The position numbers and the translations under genes were made by a program. This document shows positions 7,941 through 16,000 of a stretch of DNA of 37,220 nt, piece after piece; the first letter of the stretch is position 1, and every line of letters begins with the position of its first letter. The stretch spans positions 1 to 37,220 of the forward strand of contig NZWX01000020.1 in NCBI GenBank assembly GCA_002697625.1, written 5' to 3'. The notes below the pieces were generated by a model. That model saw only the letters and a program-made list of their open reading frames with translations. It did no database searches and was not told the DNA's origin. The stretch comes from Flavobacteriales bacterium (GTDB lineage Bacteria; Bacteroidota; Bacteroidia; Flavobacteriales; BACL11).

Positions 7941-9767
7941 ATGAAATACTTCTATACCTTTTTAAAAAGATTTTTCTTTCTTTTAGTTATATACACGTCT
8001 AGCAGATTATTTTTTTATGTTTTTAATTCCGATTATTTTAATCGAGATATTCTCTTATCATTTTTGGAGGGAATCCGATTTGATATATCTGCACTTTTAT
8101 ACATTAATATTCCTTTGATAGTTTTATTAATGTTCCCTACTAATTTAAGGACAAGAAAATATTACAGAAAAGCAACGAACCTCATTTTTTACATTACAAA
8201 CATTCCATTTTTACTCATAAATAATTTGGACATTGAATATTTTAAGTTTTCTCAAAAAAGATCTACCTATGATTTCTTTGAATATCTTTCATTGGGAGGT
8301 GGAAGTGATGCTTTTCAACTGATACCTCAATATATTTTTGATTATTGGAATGTGACTTTAATTGTAATTATTCAGATATATTTTTTGTTAAGAATAAAGA
8401 AGATTCCTTTTGAAAAGATAAAAAACTACTTTTCATCTTCTCTTATCCTAATTATAACAATCGGATTTTTTGTGCTAGGTGCTAGAGGAGGAATTCAGTT
8501 AAAACCTATTAAAACTATTGACGCAGGTATTTGGAGTAATACTGAAAACAGTGTTTTAGTACTTAATAGTTCTTTTTGTATTTTACATACCTACAACAAA
8601 AAAGATTTAGAAACATTACATTATTTTTCAGAGGAAGAACTAAACAATAATTACAATACTAAATTAAGTTTCACATCTAAGAGTTTTAGCAGAAAGAATG
8701 TGGTAATTATAATAATGGAAAGTTTCTCGAAAGAATATATTGGTTACTATAATAACGCAAAGGGATATACTCCATTTTTAGATTCCTTAATGTCTTATTC
8801 TTTCGTAATGGAACGAGCTTATTCTAACGGAATAAAATCGATAGAAGCCTTACCCGCAATCACCGCAGGTATCCCTACTCTTATGAACAATCCATTCATC
8901 ACCTCCTCATATGCTACAAATCATTATAAGGGATTAGCAAATTTATTAAAAGAAGAAGGATATACTTCTTCCTTTTTCCATGGAGGAAATATAGGAACAA
9001 TGGGGTTTTATCAGTTTAGTAAAAAGGCCGGATTCGATAAGTATTTTGGTAGAGAAGACTATAATAATGAGGAAGATTATGACGGTTCTTGGGGAATATA
9101 TGACGGACCATTTTTTAGATATTTTTATGACTACTTAAATAAAGAGAAGGAGCCTTTTATTAGTTCTATTTTTAGTTTATCTTCTCACCCTCCATATAAC
9201 ATACCAGAAGAATACAAAAATAGTTTTGATAAAGGTGAGTTAAAAATTCACGAAAGTATTGGATATTCTGATTATGCATTAGGAAAATTTTTCAGAAATG
9301 CGAAAAAAAAAGATTGGTACAAAAACACTCTATTTATTATTACGGCAGATCATACGTCCCCTGAAACAAAAGTCAAAACATATAACAACAAAGTAGGAAG
9401 GTACTCTATTCCTATTTTATACTTTATGGGGGATTCTTCATTAAATTCCAATAATAGTACTGTAACTCAACAAATAGATATTATGCCTACTATTCTAGAA
9501 TTACTCAACTATAAAAAAGATTATTTTAGCTTTGGAAAATCTGTTTTATCAAAACAAAACTGGGCAATAAGCTATTTAAATAATGAATATTTGTTTATTA
9601 CAGATAGTAGTTATATTTTCAATAAAAAAGAAAAATACAATAGTTTTTCAGACGCTAATAAAAAAGAGAAAATTAAAATTAAAAAAGAAGAGTTAAATTT
9701 ATTTAAATCTATAAAACAGAATTACAATAATCGAATGATAAACAATAAAATGACAAATGAAAACTAA
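7941..9767 (+). CDS. LtaS-like membrane sulfatase-fold transferase (phosphoglycerol/phosphoethanolamine transferase family)
   Basis: I place the start at ATG 7941 (608 residues, MKYFYTFLKRFF), right after the small peptide's stop; an in-frame GTG at 7914 would add nine residues but lies inside that peptide gene. The N-terminal half has about five membrane helices. The C-terminal half is an extracytoplasmic alkaline-phosphatase/sulfatase fold. In numbering from 7914, metal-binding residues are visible in VVIIIMES (E269), the probable nucleophile region is NGIKSIEALPAI (305-316, Ser309 or nearby), and FIITADH (473-479) carries a further metal pair. SSHPPYN at 423-429 fits the substrate-side histidine. 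The family (LtaS, OpgB, EptA-like) moves lipid headgroups onto glycans or lipids and leaves diacylglycerol. The acceptor is unknown. The gene overlaps the diacylglycerol kinase gene by 11 bases, which supports headgroup transfer as its role. Confidence 0.85.
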   Translation: MKYFYTFLKRFFFLLVIYTSSRLFFYVFNSDYFNRDILLSFLEGIRFDISALLYINIPLIVLLMFPTNLRTRKYYRKATNLIFYITNIPFLLINNLDIEYFKFSQKRSTYDFFEYLSLGGGSDAFQLIPQYIFDYWNVTLIVIIQIYFLLRIKKIPFEKIKNYFSSSLILIITIGFFVLGARGGIQLKPIKTIDAGIWSNTENSVLVLNSSFCILHTYNKKDLETLHYFSEEELNNNYNTKLSFTSKSFSRKNVVIIIMESFSKEYIGYYNNAKGYTPFLDSLMSYSFVMERAYSNGIKSIEALPAITAGIPTLMNNPFITSSYATNHYKGLANLLKEEGYTSSFFHGGNIGTMGFYQFSKKAGFDKYFGREDYNNEEDYDGSWGIYDGPFFRYFYDYLNKEKEPFISSIFSLSSHPPYNIPEEYKNSFDKGELKIHESIGYSDYALGKFFRNAKKKDWYKNTLFIITADHTSPETKVKTYNNKVGRYSIPILYFMGDSSLNSNNSTVTQQIDIMPTILELLNYKKDYFSFGKSVLSKQNWAISYLNNEYLFITDSSYIFNKKEKYNSFSDANKKEKIKIKKEELNLFKSIKQNYNNRMINNKMTNEN

Positions 9768-10632
9768 ATTTATTGTAAATCCTATAGCTGGAAGAGCTAA
9801 ACAAAGAAATATAAAGAAAATATTAGACAGATATCTTGACAAGAATCGATTTAAGTTTGATATTATCTACACTGAAAAACATCTACATGCAAAAAAACTT
9901 GCAAAACAAGCTGTAAAAGAAAAATATGATTTAATTATTTCAGTAGGTGGAGATGGAACATTAAATCAAATCAGTTCTGAATTAATAGGAAAAAATGTTG
10001 CTATTGGAGTCATTCCAGCGGGATCAGGAAACGGCTTTGGACTCCATTTTGGAATTAAAAACAACATGATACAAGCTGTTAAACAACTAAATAATTCTAA
10101 AATAAAAAAAGTAGATAGTGCTACTGCTAATGGAATTCCTTTTGTAAATGTTTCAGGAATTGGGTTTGACGCTCATATTGCAAAACTATTTTCTAGTCTA
10201 AAAAAAAGAGGTTTTATTAACTACTTAAAGTTGATTATTAAGGAGATAAACTATAAATCACATGTATATAATATTGAATTTGAAAAAGAAGTAAGAAAAT
10301 TAAAAGCTATACTAATTTCGTTTGCAAACGCAAGTCAGTATGGAAACAACTTTAAGATATCTCCTCATTCAAACATTGAGGATGGTTTGTTAGACTTTGT
10401 GATTTTAAAAGATATTCCTAAATGGAAAATTCCTTTTATATTATTTAAAATCGCGATAGGAAAAGCTAACGAATGTAAATACATAGAAATAATAAGAACA
10501 AAGAAAATGACAATTACTTCATCAGAAAATATTATACATTTGGACGGAGAACCACAACAAATAAACACTTCTTTTGAAGTAGTTTGTAATAAGAAATCTT
10601 TATATATATTTGTACCAGATGGGAAAAAATAA
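9757..10632 (+). CDS. Diacylglycerol kinase family lipid kinase (DagK/YegS type)
   Basis: The 291-residue cytosolic or membrane-associated kinase has the DAGK catalytic signature: VNPIAG at 7-12, the glycine-rich SVGGDGTLNQI around 62-72 with GGDGT at 64-68, and PAGSGNGFG at 87-95. The C-terminal beta-domain includes ISFANASQYGNNFKISP and IHLDGEP, typical of DgkB/YegS. It phosphorylates diacylglycerol (or a similar lipid) to phosphatidic acid using ATP. Its ATG lies 11 bases inside the end of the LtaS-like gene, which would be a source of diacylglycerol, so recycling of that lipid is the simplest reading. The SUI1-like gene starts 14 bases before its stop. Length is normal for the family. Confidence 0.92.
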   Translation: MKTKFIVNPIAGRAKQRNIKKILDRYLDKNRFKFDIIYTEKHLHAKKLAKQAVKEKYDLIISVGGDGTLNQISSELIGKNVAIGVIPAGSGNGFGLHFGIKNNMIQAVKQLNNSKIKKVDSATANGIPFVNVSGIGFDAHIAKLFSSLKKRGFINYLKLIIKEINYKSHVYNIEFEKEVRKLKAILISFANASQYGNNFKISPHSNIEDGLLDFVILKDIPKWKIPFILFKIAIGKANECKYIEIIRTKKMTITSSENIIHLDGEPQQINTSFEVVCNKKSLYIFVPDGKK

Positions 10633-10957
10633 AAAAAATAGAAAAGGTGTTTTATATTCAACCAATCCAGATTTTGAGTATGAGTATGAGGATAGTGAAA
10701 TAGAAACTCTTCCTAATAACCAGCAACATTTAAAAGTATGTATAGACAAGCATAGAGCTGGGAAGATCGCGGTTATTATAAAAAATTTTGTTGGAAACAC
10801 TGATGATTTAAAAAATCTTGGAAAAATATTAAAAACAAATTGCGGTGTAGGTGGAAGTACAAAGAATGGAGAAATCATTATACAGGGAAATGTCAGAGAG
10901 AAAATAATGGAAATACTAAAAAAAGAAGGATATAACTATAAAAGAGTTGGAGGATAA
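10619..10957 (+). CDS. SUI1/eIF1-like translation factor (YciH family)
   Basis: I start it at the ATG at 10619 (112 residues, MGKNKKNRKG) rather than at the in-frame TTG at 10610. The body from about residue 36 to 112 is a SUI1 domain: LKVCIDKHRAGKIAVIIKNF, then the conserved loop LKTNCGVGGSTKNGEIIIQG (71-90), then the tail GYNYKRVGG. Bacterial SUI1 proteins resemble eukaryotic eIF1; the E. coli member YciH affects initiation fidelity, but roles elsewhere are uncertain. The N-terminus (11-30) is acidic and Tyr/Glu-rich. It overlaps the lipid-kinase gene by 14 bases, so it is transcribed with it even though the functions look unrelated. Confidence 0.88.
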   Translation: MGKNKKNRKGVLYSTNPDFEYEYEDSEIETLPNNQQHLKVCIDKHRAGKIAVIIKNFVGNTDDLKNLGKILKTNCGVGGSTKNGEIIIQGNVREKIMEILKKEGYNYKRVGG

Positions 10958-10987
10958 TATGAACTAACTAATAAAAAAAGATAAGGC

Positions 10988-11176
10988 GTGATAGAGAAAG
11001 AAAGTGATAAAGTGATAATTAATAAATGGGGTATAGTAAGAGATAAAAAAGTAGAAGATTATTATTGGAGTTGTTTAAGTGATTATATAGATGGAGTTAT
11101 ACGAGAACTAGTAGATAATAGTTATGGGGATTTTGATGAATTTCAGTCTGGACTTGATGAATTATTAAATAAGTAA
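10988..11176 (+). CDS. Small acidic protein of unknown function (62 residues)
   Basis: A GTG at 10988 opens a 62-codon frame; an in-frame TAA at 10982-10984 rules out a start further upstream and there is no internal ATG. The purine-rich AAAAAAAGATAAGG before it could help ribosome loading. The product is acidic, with a YYWSCLSDYIDG stretch in the middle and a predicted helical end (EFQSGLDELLNK). I recognise no family. It follows the SUI1-like gene by 30 bases and is probably read from the same transcript. It precedes the tRNA genes, which are on the other strand. Confidence 0.5.
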   Translation: MIEKESDKVIINKWGIVRDKKVEDYYWSCLSDYIDGVIRELVDNSYGDFDEFQSGLDELLNK

Positions 11177-11203
11177 AAAGAAAAAATACTTAGAATATAA
11201 AAG

Positions 11204-11286
11204 TGCCCAGAGCGGGAGTCGAACCCGCACGTCCGTAGGACACATGACCCTCAATCATGCCTGTCTACCAATTTCAGCACCTGGGC
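11204..11286 (-). tRNA. tRNA-Leu (anticodon GAG)
   Basis: The reverse strand folds as a tRNA: acceptor GCCCAGG pairs with TCTGGGC, the D-arm reads CTGAAATTGGTAGACAG, and the anticodon stem CATGA/TCATG holds the loop TTGAGGG with anticodon GAG. A variable stem (GTCC/GGAC region) is present, as expected for a class II tRNA, and the T-arm reads GCGGGTTCGACTCCCGC. The discriminator is A and CCA is not encoded. It lies downstream of tRNA-Lys on the same strand, past a strong hairpin, so it may have its own weak promoter or depend on read-through. Confidence 0.95.
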
Positions 11287-11312
11287 GGCTTAATTACAAA
11301 AAAATTATATAA

Positions 11313-11341
11313 AAATAATCCCACTAATAGTGGGATTATTT
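11313..11341 (-). terminator. Perfect 12-bp hairpin between the two tRNA genes
   Basis: The sequence AATAATCCCAC-TAATA-GTGGGATTATT forms an 11-bp perfect stem, 12 bp with the flanking A/T pair, and a five-base loop. On the minus strand it follows tRNA-Lys and is followed by TTTTTATATAATTTTTTT, as in an intrinsic terminator. On the plus strand it is followed by TTTATATTTT, so it could also stop transcripts coming from 7826-11176. Confidence 0.75.
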
Positions 11342-11347
11342 ATATTT

Positions 11348-11423
11348 TGGTGACCTGGCTGGGGCTCGAACCCAGGACCCTCTCCTTAAAAGGGAGATGC
11401 TCTACCAACTGAGCTACCAGGTC
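11348..11423 (-). tRNA. tRNA-Lys (anticodon UUU)
   Basis: The reverse strand gives the acceptor GACCTGG/CCAGGTC, the D-arm GCTCAGTTGGTAGAGC, and an anticodon stem TCTCC/GGAGA with loop CTTTTAA, so the anticodon is UUU. The T-arm reads CTGGGTTCGAGCCCCAG with discriminator A. The three bases after it read CCA, so the mature end appears to be encoded, unlike in the neighbouring tRNA-Leu. A good promoter lies 16 bases upstream of the 5' end. Confidence 0.96.
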
Positions 11424-11438
11424 GTTCAAAATCGGTTG

Positions 11439-11467
11439 CAAAGATATTTATTATTATCATTCTACAA
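11439..11467 (-). promoter_or_regulatory. Promoter of tRNA-Lys (TTG-N18-TATCTTTG)
   Basis: On the reverse strand a TTG (11467-11465) stands 18 bases before TATCTTTG (11446-11439), which matches the Bacteroidota -33/-7 pattern TTG-N19-TAnnTTTG with one base less spacing. The box ends 15 bases before the tRNA 5' end, a normal distance for a short leader. Confidence 0.75.
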
Positions 11468-11533
11468 TACAAAAAATACTTTTTTATCAAATATAAATTA
11501 TCAGGTATAAACACCAAAAAATATAGATAATAA

Positions 11534-11560
11534 TTGTTCTTTTGCAAGTACATATTTTTG
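11534..11560 (+). promoter_or_regulatory. Promoter of aroK (TTG-N16-TATTTTTG)
   Basis: TTG at 11534-11536 and TATTTTTG at 11553-11560 match the Bacteroidota pattern, with spacing slightly short. Transcription would begin near 11566, giving a leader of about seven bases to the ATG at 11573. This argues against an upstream TTG start at 11534. Confidence 0.6.
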
Positions 11561-11572
11561 TTAAATAGTGAA

Positions 11573-12073
11573 ATGAAATATTTTTTAGTTGGGTTTATGG
11601 GAAGTGGAAAGTCTACTATCGGAAAATTACTTTCTGAAAAGCTTAATATAAAATATTTTGACTTAGATGATGTTATTCAAAAACAAGAAAACAAAAGTAT
11701 TTCCGAAATATTCTCTATAAAAGGAGAGGGATATTTCCGTATCCTTGAAAAGAAATATCTAAAAAAACTAATGATAAAAGATCAATTTATTATATCTACA
11801 GGAGGAGGAACGCCAATACACAATAATATGATAGATTTGATGCAGAAAAATGGAAGATGTATTTACTTAAAATGTTCAATTAAAATTTTATTCAATAGAT
11901 TAAAAAAAAACAAAAACAAAAGACCTCTTATCTCTAATTTATCTGAAGAAAAACTGAAAATATTTATAGAAAAAAAACTATCTGAAAGAAAAATATTTTA
12001 TGAAAAATCAGAACATATATTTTTCAATAATACTGAAAAAGATAAAATAAAAATAATAAACTGCTTAGGATAA
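11573..12073 (+). CDS. aroK: Shikimate kinase
   Basis: From the ATG at 11573 the product has 166 residues, a normal AroK length. It has Walker A GFMGSGKST (7-15), a DLDD motif (33-36) that binds magnesium and shikimate, the GGG of STGGGTP near 78-84, and the R-rich lid segment KRPLISN. It phosphorylates shikimate at O3 with ATP in the aromatic amino-acid pathway. The longer frame from TTG 11534 is rejected because a promoter box sits inside it. Its last nine bases overlap the end of the convergent phosphoribosyltransferase gene, so no terminator fits between them. Confidence 0.93.
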   Translation: MKYFLVGFMGSGKSTIGKLLSEKLNIKYFDLDDVIQKQENKSISEIFSIKGEGYFRILEKKYLKKLMIKDQFIISTGGGTPIHNNMIDLMQKNGRCIYLKCSIKILFNRLKKNKNKRPLISNLSEEKLKIFIEKKLSERKIFYEKSEHIFFNNTEKDKIKIINCLG

Positions 12074-12565
12074 ATAGACGCCTTCATCTTTTCCAAAAAC
12101 TACATTAATATGTTCCTGCAATGTAGTAGAGAGAGACATTCCTTCAAAATCCGCTTTAATCGGATATCTGTTATGGTTTCTGTTTACCAAAACAACAGTA
12201 GATAACTTGGTAAGTGGAACAGATAGAAATTCAGAAGTAGCATACATTAAAGTTTTGCCGGAACTCAATACATCGTCTACTAATAGAACTACTTTTTGTT
12301 TTATATCTGAAGAAGATAAACTACATTTTATTTCAGAATCATATGGATTATCTTTATCTAAATCTATTTTAGCTTTTACAACCTTTATATTCGAAATTGA
12401 ACTAACTACTTCAGAAATTCTATTTGCTAACTCTACCCCTCTTTTTTCTATTCCTACAATAACAATTTCTTTTTCAGTATAGTTTGTTTCATAGATTTGC
12501 CAAGCTAATCTATTAATCTTTTGTTGTAATTGTTTCTTATCTAGTATCTTTGTTTTTTCTATCAT
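12065..12565 (-). CDS. Type I phosphoribosyltransferase (PyrR-like)
   Basis: The 166-residue protein has the PRPP-binding signature VVLLVDDVLSSGKTL at 92-106 and an upstream GIEKRGVELA loop (38-47) typical of PyrR and related PRTases. Length and order fit PyrR-like proteins, which act as uracil PRTases and sometimes as RNA-binding regulators; in Bacteroidota the base used by such proteins is often unassigned. No PyrR-type attenuator or pyrimidine gene is visible nearby. It starts three bases after the small lipoprotein gene and so forms the last member of the adhesin run, although its function looks unrelated to adhesion. It overlaps aroK tail to tail by nine bases. Confidence 0.82.
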   Translation of the reverse strand: MIEKTKILDKKQLQQKINRLAWQIYETNYTEKEIVIVGIEKRGVELANRISEVVSSISNIKVVKAKIDLDKDNPYDSEIKCSLSSSDIKQKVVLLVDDVLSSGKTLMYATSEFLSVPLTKLSTVVLVNRNHNRYPIKADFEGMSLSTTLQEHINVVFGKDEGVYLS

Positions 12566-12568
12566 TAT

Positions 12569-13036
12569 TTAATAAGGAATGTTTTCAAAAACCCCATCCG
12601 TAACCAAAATATTTGTAAACATAGATGGGTCAGTATCTTGTGCTTTAAAAAAGAATGTTCCAGAGATTTTTTCAGAGTCTAAAGTTGTAAATACAATTTG
12701 TCCATCATAAGGAGGGCCACTAAATATACTTGCGTAGGTAGATTGACCAAAATTAACTATTCCCATTGCTGGTACCGAGAATGGTATTACCTCACCAGCT
12801 GAACGTGTAGAAAAATTATAAATCCTTAAAGACAAAGTATAGGTTTCATCAGATAAATCTATACTCATCATGTCTGAACCATTAACATCAATTGTAGGCG
12901 TATGATCTGAAAAATTATTACCATCAATTGTACAAGTAAATGATGGTTGATTAGGATCTGGTTCAAGTACAATATCTTCTTCTTTACAAGAAGAAACAAC
13001 TATAAGAGATACTAAAAGTAAGTAAATATATTTCAT
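12569..13036 (-). CDS. Small lipoprotein, DUF6252-like
   Basis: The 155-residue protein starts with a lipoprotein signal ending in VSSC (Cys17), followed by the acidic linker KEEDIVLEPDPNQPS. The mature part looks all-beta: FTCTIDGNNF near the start and EKISGTFFFKAQD and DGVFENIPY near the end. That pattern fits small Bacteroidota lipoproteins of the DUF6252 type, but I name the family from memory only. KEED after the lipid Cys could act as a surface-export signal of the kind reported for Bacteroidota lipoproteins (inference). It lies 25 bases after the Ig-like adhesin gene and three before the PRTase gene. No function is known to me. Confidence 0.7.
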   Translation of the reverse strand: MKYIYLLLVSLIVVSSCKEEDIVLEPDPNQPSFTCTIDGNNFSDHTPTIDVNGSDMMSIDLSDETYTLSLRIYNFSTRSAGEVIPFSVPAMGIVNFGQSTYASIFSGPPYDGQIVFTTLDSEKISGTFFFKAQDTDPSMFTNILVTDGVFENIPY

Positions 13037-13061
13037 GATTTATTTTCCTGCAATTATACAA

Positions 13062-16000
13062 TTATTCTATTAATACAAAGCCCGTTTTCTTATGAAACTC
13101 ACCTAATTTGTCTACTATATTGATTATATATGAATATGTTCCTGCAACTCCCTTTCCTCCATCCCAACAATTTAAAATATTATCAGAATAAAAGACTTCA
13201 TTTCCCCACCTGTTAAAAATATAAATTTCATAACGATCAATACCTACTCCTTTTGGTTCAAATTCATCATTTCTACCATCATCATTTGGAGTAAAAGTAT
13301 TCGGAACATATAAAGCATAATAAGGGTCCACTACTAATTTAACAAAATTAGTATCCGTACAAGGACCATTTTCTGCTAATAAAACAACCTGATACACCCC
13401 TTCTTTTTCATAAAAATGTACAGGGGCAAATTCTATAGAATTAGGAGTATTATCTCCAAACTGCCACAAATAACTATTAGCAAAAATACTATTATTTACA
13501 AAGCTAACTTCTGGATTTAACATGTTAGGATTCTGAGGGTTAAAATCAATATTTGCTTGAGGTTTATTTATAACATCTACAAACTGAGATCCCGTACCAA
13601 TATTTGTGCATTCATTTGCATCCGAAACAAATGGGATGGTATAATTTCCTTCCGAAACTGAATAAATTATAGTTGGGCTAACCGAAGAAGTAATAGTATT
13701 TACAGTACCATCTACAGAATAAGTTATCTCCCAATCTGGATTTCCGGTCAAATCTACCACAATAGCAGCAGAATCACCCGAACATACAATACCACCTCCA
13801 GAAACTATATTTGCTGTCGGTGAAGAAATTACACTAACATCCACTATTATGGTATCTTTACAATTTGTATTATCTATTCCTATTACTTGATAACTTAAAG
13901 TTGTTGGTGGAGTAGAAACTACAGAAGAACCCATATCAGAACTTAAAGTATTAGAAGGAGACCAAGAATAGGTTGTAGCTCCATTTGCTGTTAGTGTAAC
14001 ACTTTCACCTTGACATATTACTGGAGAATTAGGTGAAACTAGAATAGTTGGAGGAGCTTGAATATTCAATTCAAATTCAATGGAGTCCATACATAAATTT
14101 CCATCTGTTCCAACTACATTATATGTAATACTAGAATTTGGATTAGCTACAACAATGTTGGAATTAGTAGAACTCAATCCAAAAGATGGAGACCATACAT
14201 AAGTATCCGCACCAAAAACTTCTACTTGAATACTCTCTCCCTTACAAATGGTTGAATTATTAGGACTCAAACTTAAACTTGGAGATGGGTTTACAATCAC
14301 ATTAGAAGAAATAATATCTGAACATCCATTTAGGTCTGTTCCTGTAATATCATATGTAGTTGATAATACAGGAGAAGCTAAAACGTTATTTCCTATAGAA
14401 GTGTTTAATCCTAATGAGGGAGACCAAACATATGTGTTTGCTCCAGAAACAATTAAGGAAAGATTTTCTCCTTCACAAATTGTTGAAGAATTATTATTAA
14501 TTGACAAAACAGGAATTGGATTGACTGAAACACTTAACGTGTCCCATGAAGAACACTGATTAACATCAGTTCCTACTACCATATAAGTTGTATTTACAGA
14601 TGGATTTGCAGATACTGTAGTTCCATTTGCAGAACTTAAGGAAAAGGATGGACTCCAGTTATATTGAATACCCCCTGTCGCTGATAATAGAGTGTTTTCT
14701 CCAATACAAATCTCTGATTGCAAGGAACTAGCAACAATAGTAGGTAAATCATAGACATTAACATTTATACTTACCATAGACGAGCAACCTAAAGAATCCA
14801 TTCCAACAACAGAATAATTTGTATTAGTTATTGGAAACGCAAATGTAGTATCAGTATTAATATTAGACAAACTATTTGTAGGAGACCATATATAATTTGA
14901 AGCTCCGTTTACTAAAAGAATGGTAGTGTCTCCTTTACAAAGATCTACATTAGAAGATAGAGTTGTAAGTATTGGATTAGGGTTTACACTCACAACAGTA
15001 GAAATAGTGTCCGAACATCCGTTATTTAAAGTTCCTACAACAGAATAAGAAGTTGAAGTTAAAGGAGAGGATGTAACCGTACTACCTATTATAGTATTTA
15101 ATCCATTCGGAGGAAACCAACTATAATTATCTGCACCACTTACTAATAAAGGAACAGATTCTCCTTCACAAATTGAAGGGTTATTTGTTATATTGATATT
15201 TGGTTTTGTTAATACATCTACATTGACATATATAGTATCTGAGCATCCAAAATTATCTGTTCCAATCACCATATAGTTGGTTGTATTTAAAGGAGAAGCT
15301 AAGACATTATTAGAAGAAGAGGTATTCAATCCATTGGAAGGAAACCAAGAAATAGAAGAAGCTCCATTTACAAAGATACTAACACTCTCTCCTTCACATA
15401 CTGAAGGATATGATGGTGTATTTGTCATTTGTAAAGATTGAATAACGGAAACTGTAATTGTATCTGTGTTACTACATCCTAAAATATCTGTTCCTGATAC
15501 AATATAATCTATTGTTGTATTGGGAGTAGACATTACATTTGTACCGACACTAGTGTTTAACCACAAAGAAGGAGACCAATTATAATTTAAAGCTCCACTT
15601 GCTTGTAAATTTACACTTCCTCCAACACAAACAGTTGTACTGTTACTAGATATATTTACCGGAACAGGGGAAGGTTCTGTAATTGTTTCGGAAATAGTAT
15701 CAATACAATTATTTGCATCTGTAACTGTCAATAGATATGTACCTGCAGAAAGAAAAACTGCATTAGCATTACTCTGTGTAGGAGTTGTATTCCAATTATA
15801 ATTATAATTAGGAGTTCCTCCACTTACAACAACATTGACTTGTCCATCAGAATATGAATTACAAGAAACTGGGATAGAAGAAGTTAACATTGTTAATGGA
15901 GAAGGTTGAGAAACAATAAAGGTGTCTATCAAAATACAATTATCATCATCTGAAACTTGAATAATATAACTAGTAGCCTGTAAATTCTCAAGAGAATCTG

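Noticed and set aside
10365..10878. Two minus-strand frames of about 92-98 residues
   Set aside because: They run antisense to the diacylglycerol kinase and SUI1-like genes, which are well supported by motifs.
11161..11195. Hairpin AAGTA...TACTT after the 62-residue gene
   Set aside because: The stem has only about five A/T-rich pairs and no T-run, so it does not qualify as a terminator.
12207..12482. 91-residue plus-strand open frame
   Set aside because: It is wholly antisense to the phosphoribosyltransferase, whose PRPP motif is intact.
14248..14559. 103-residue plus-strand open frame
   Set aside because: It is the mirror of the Ig-like repeats on the other strand, with no start signal and no recognisable domain.
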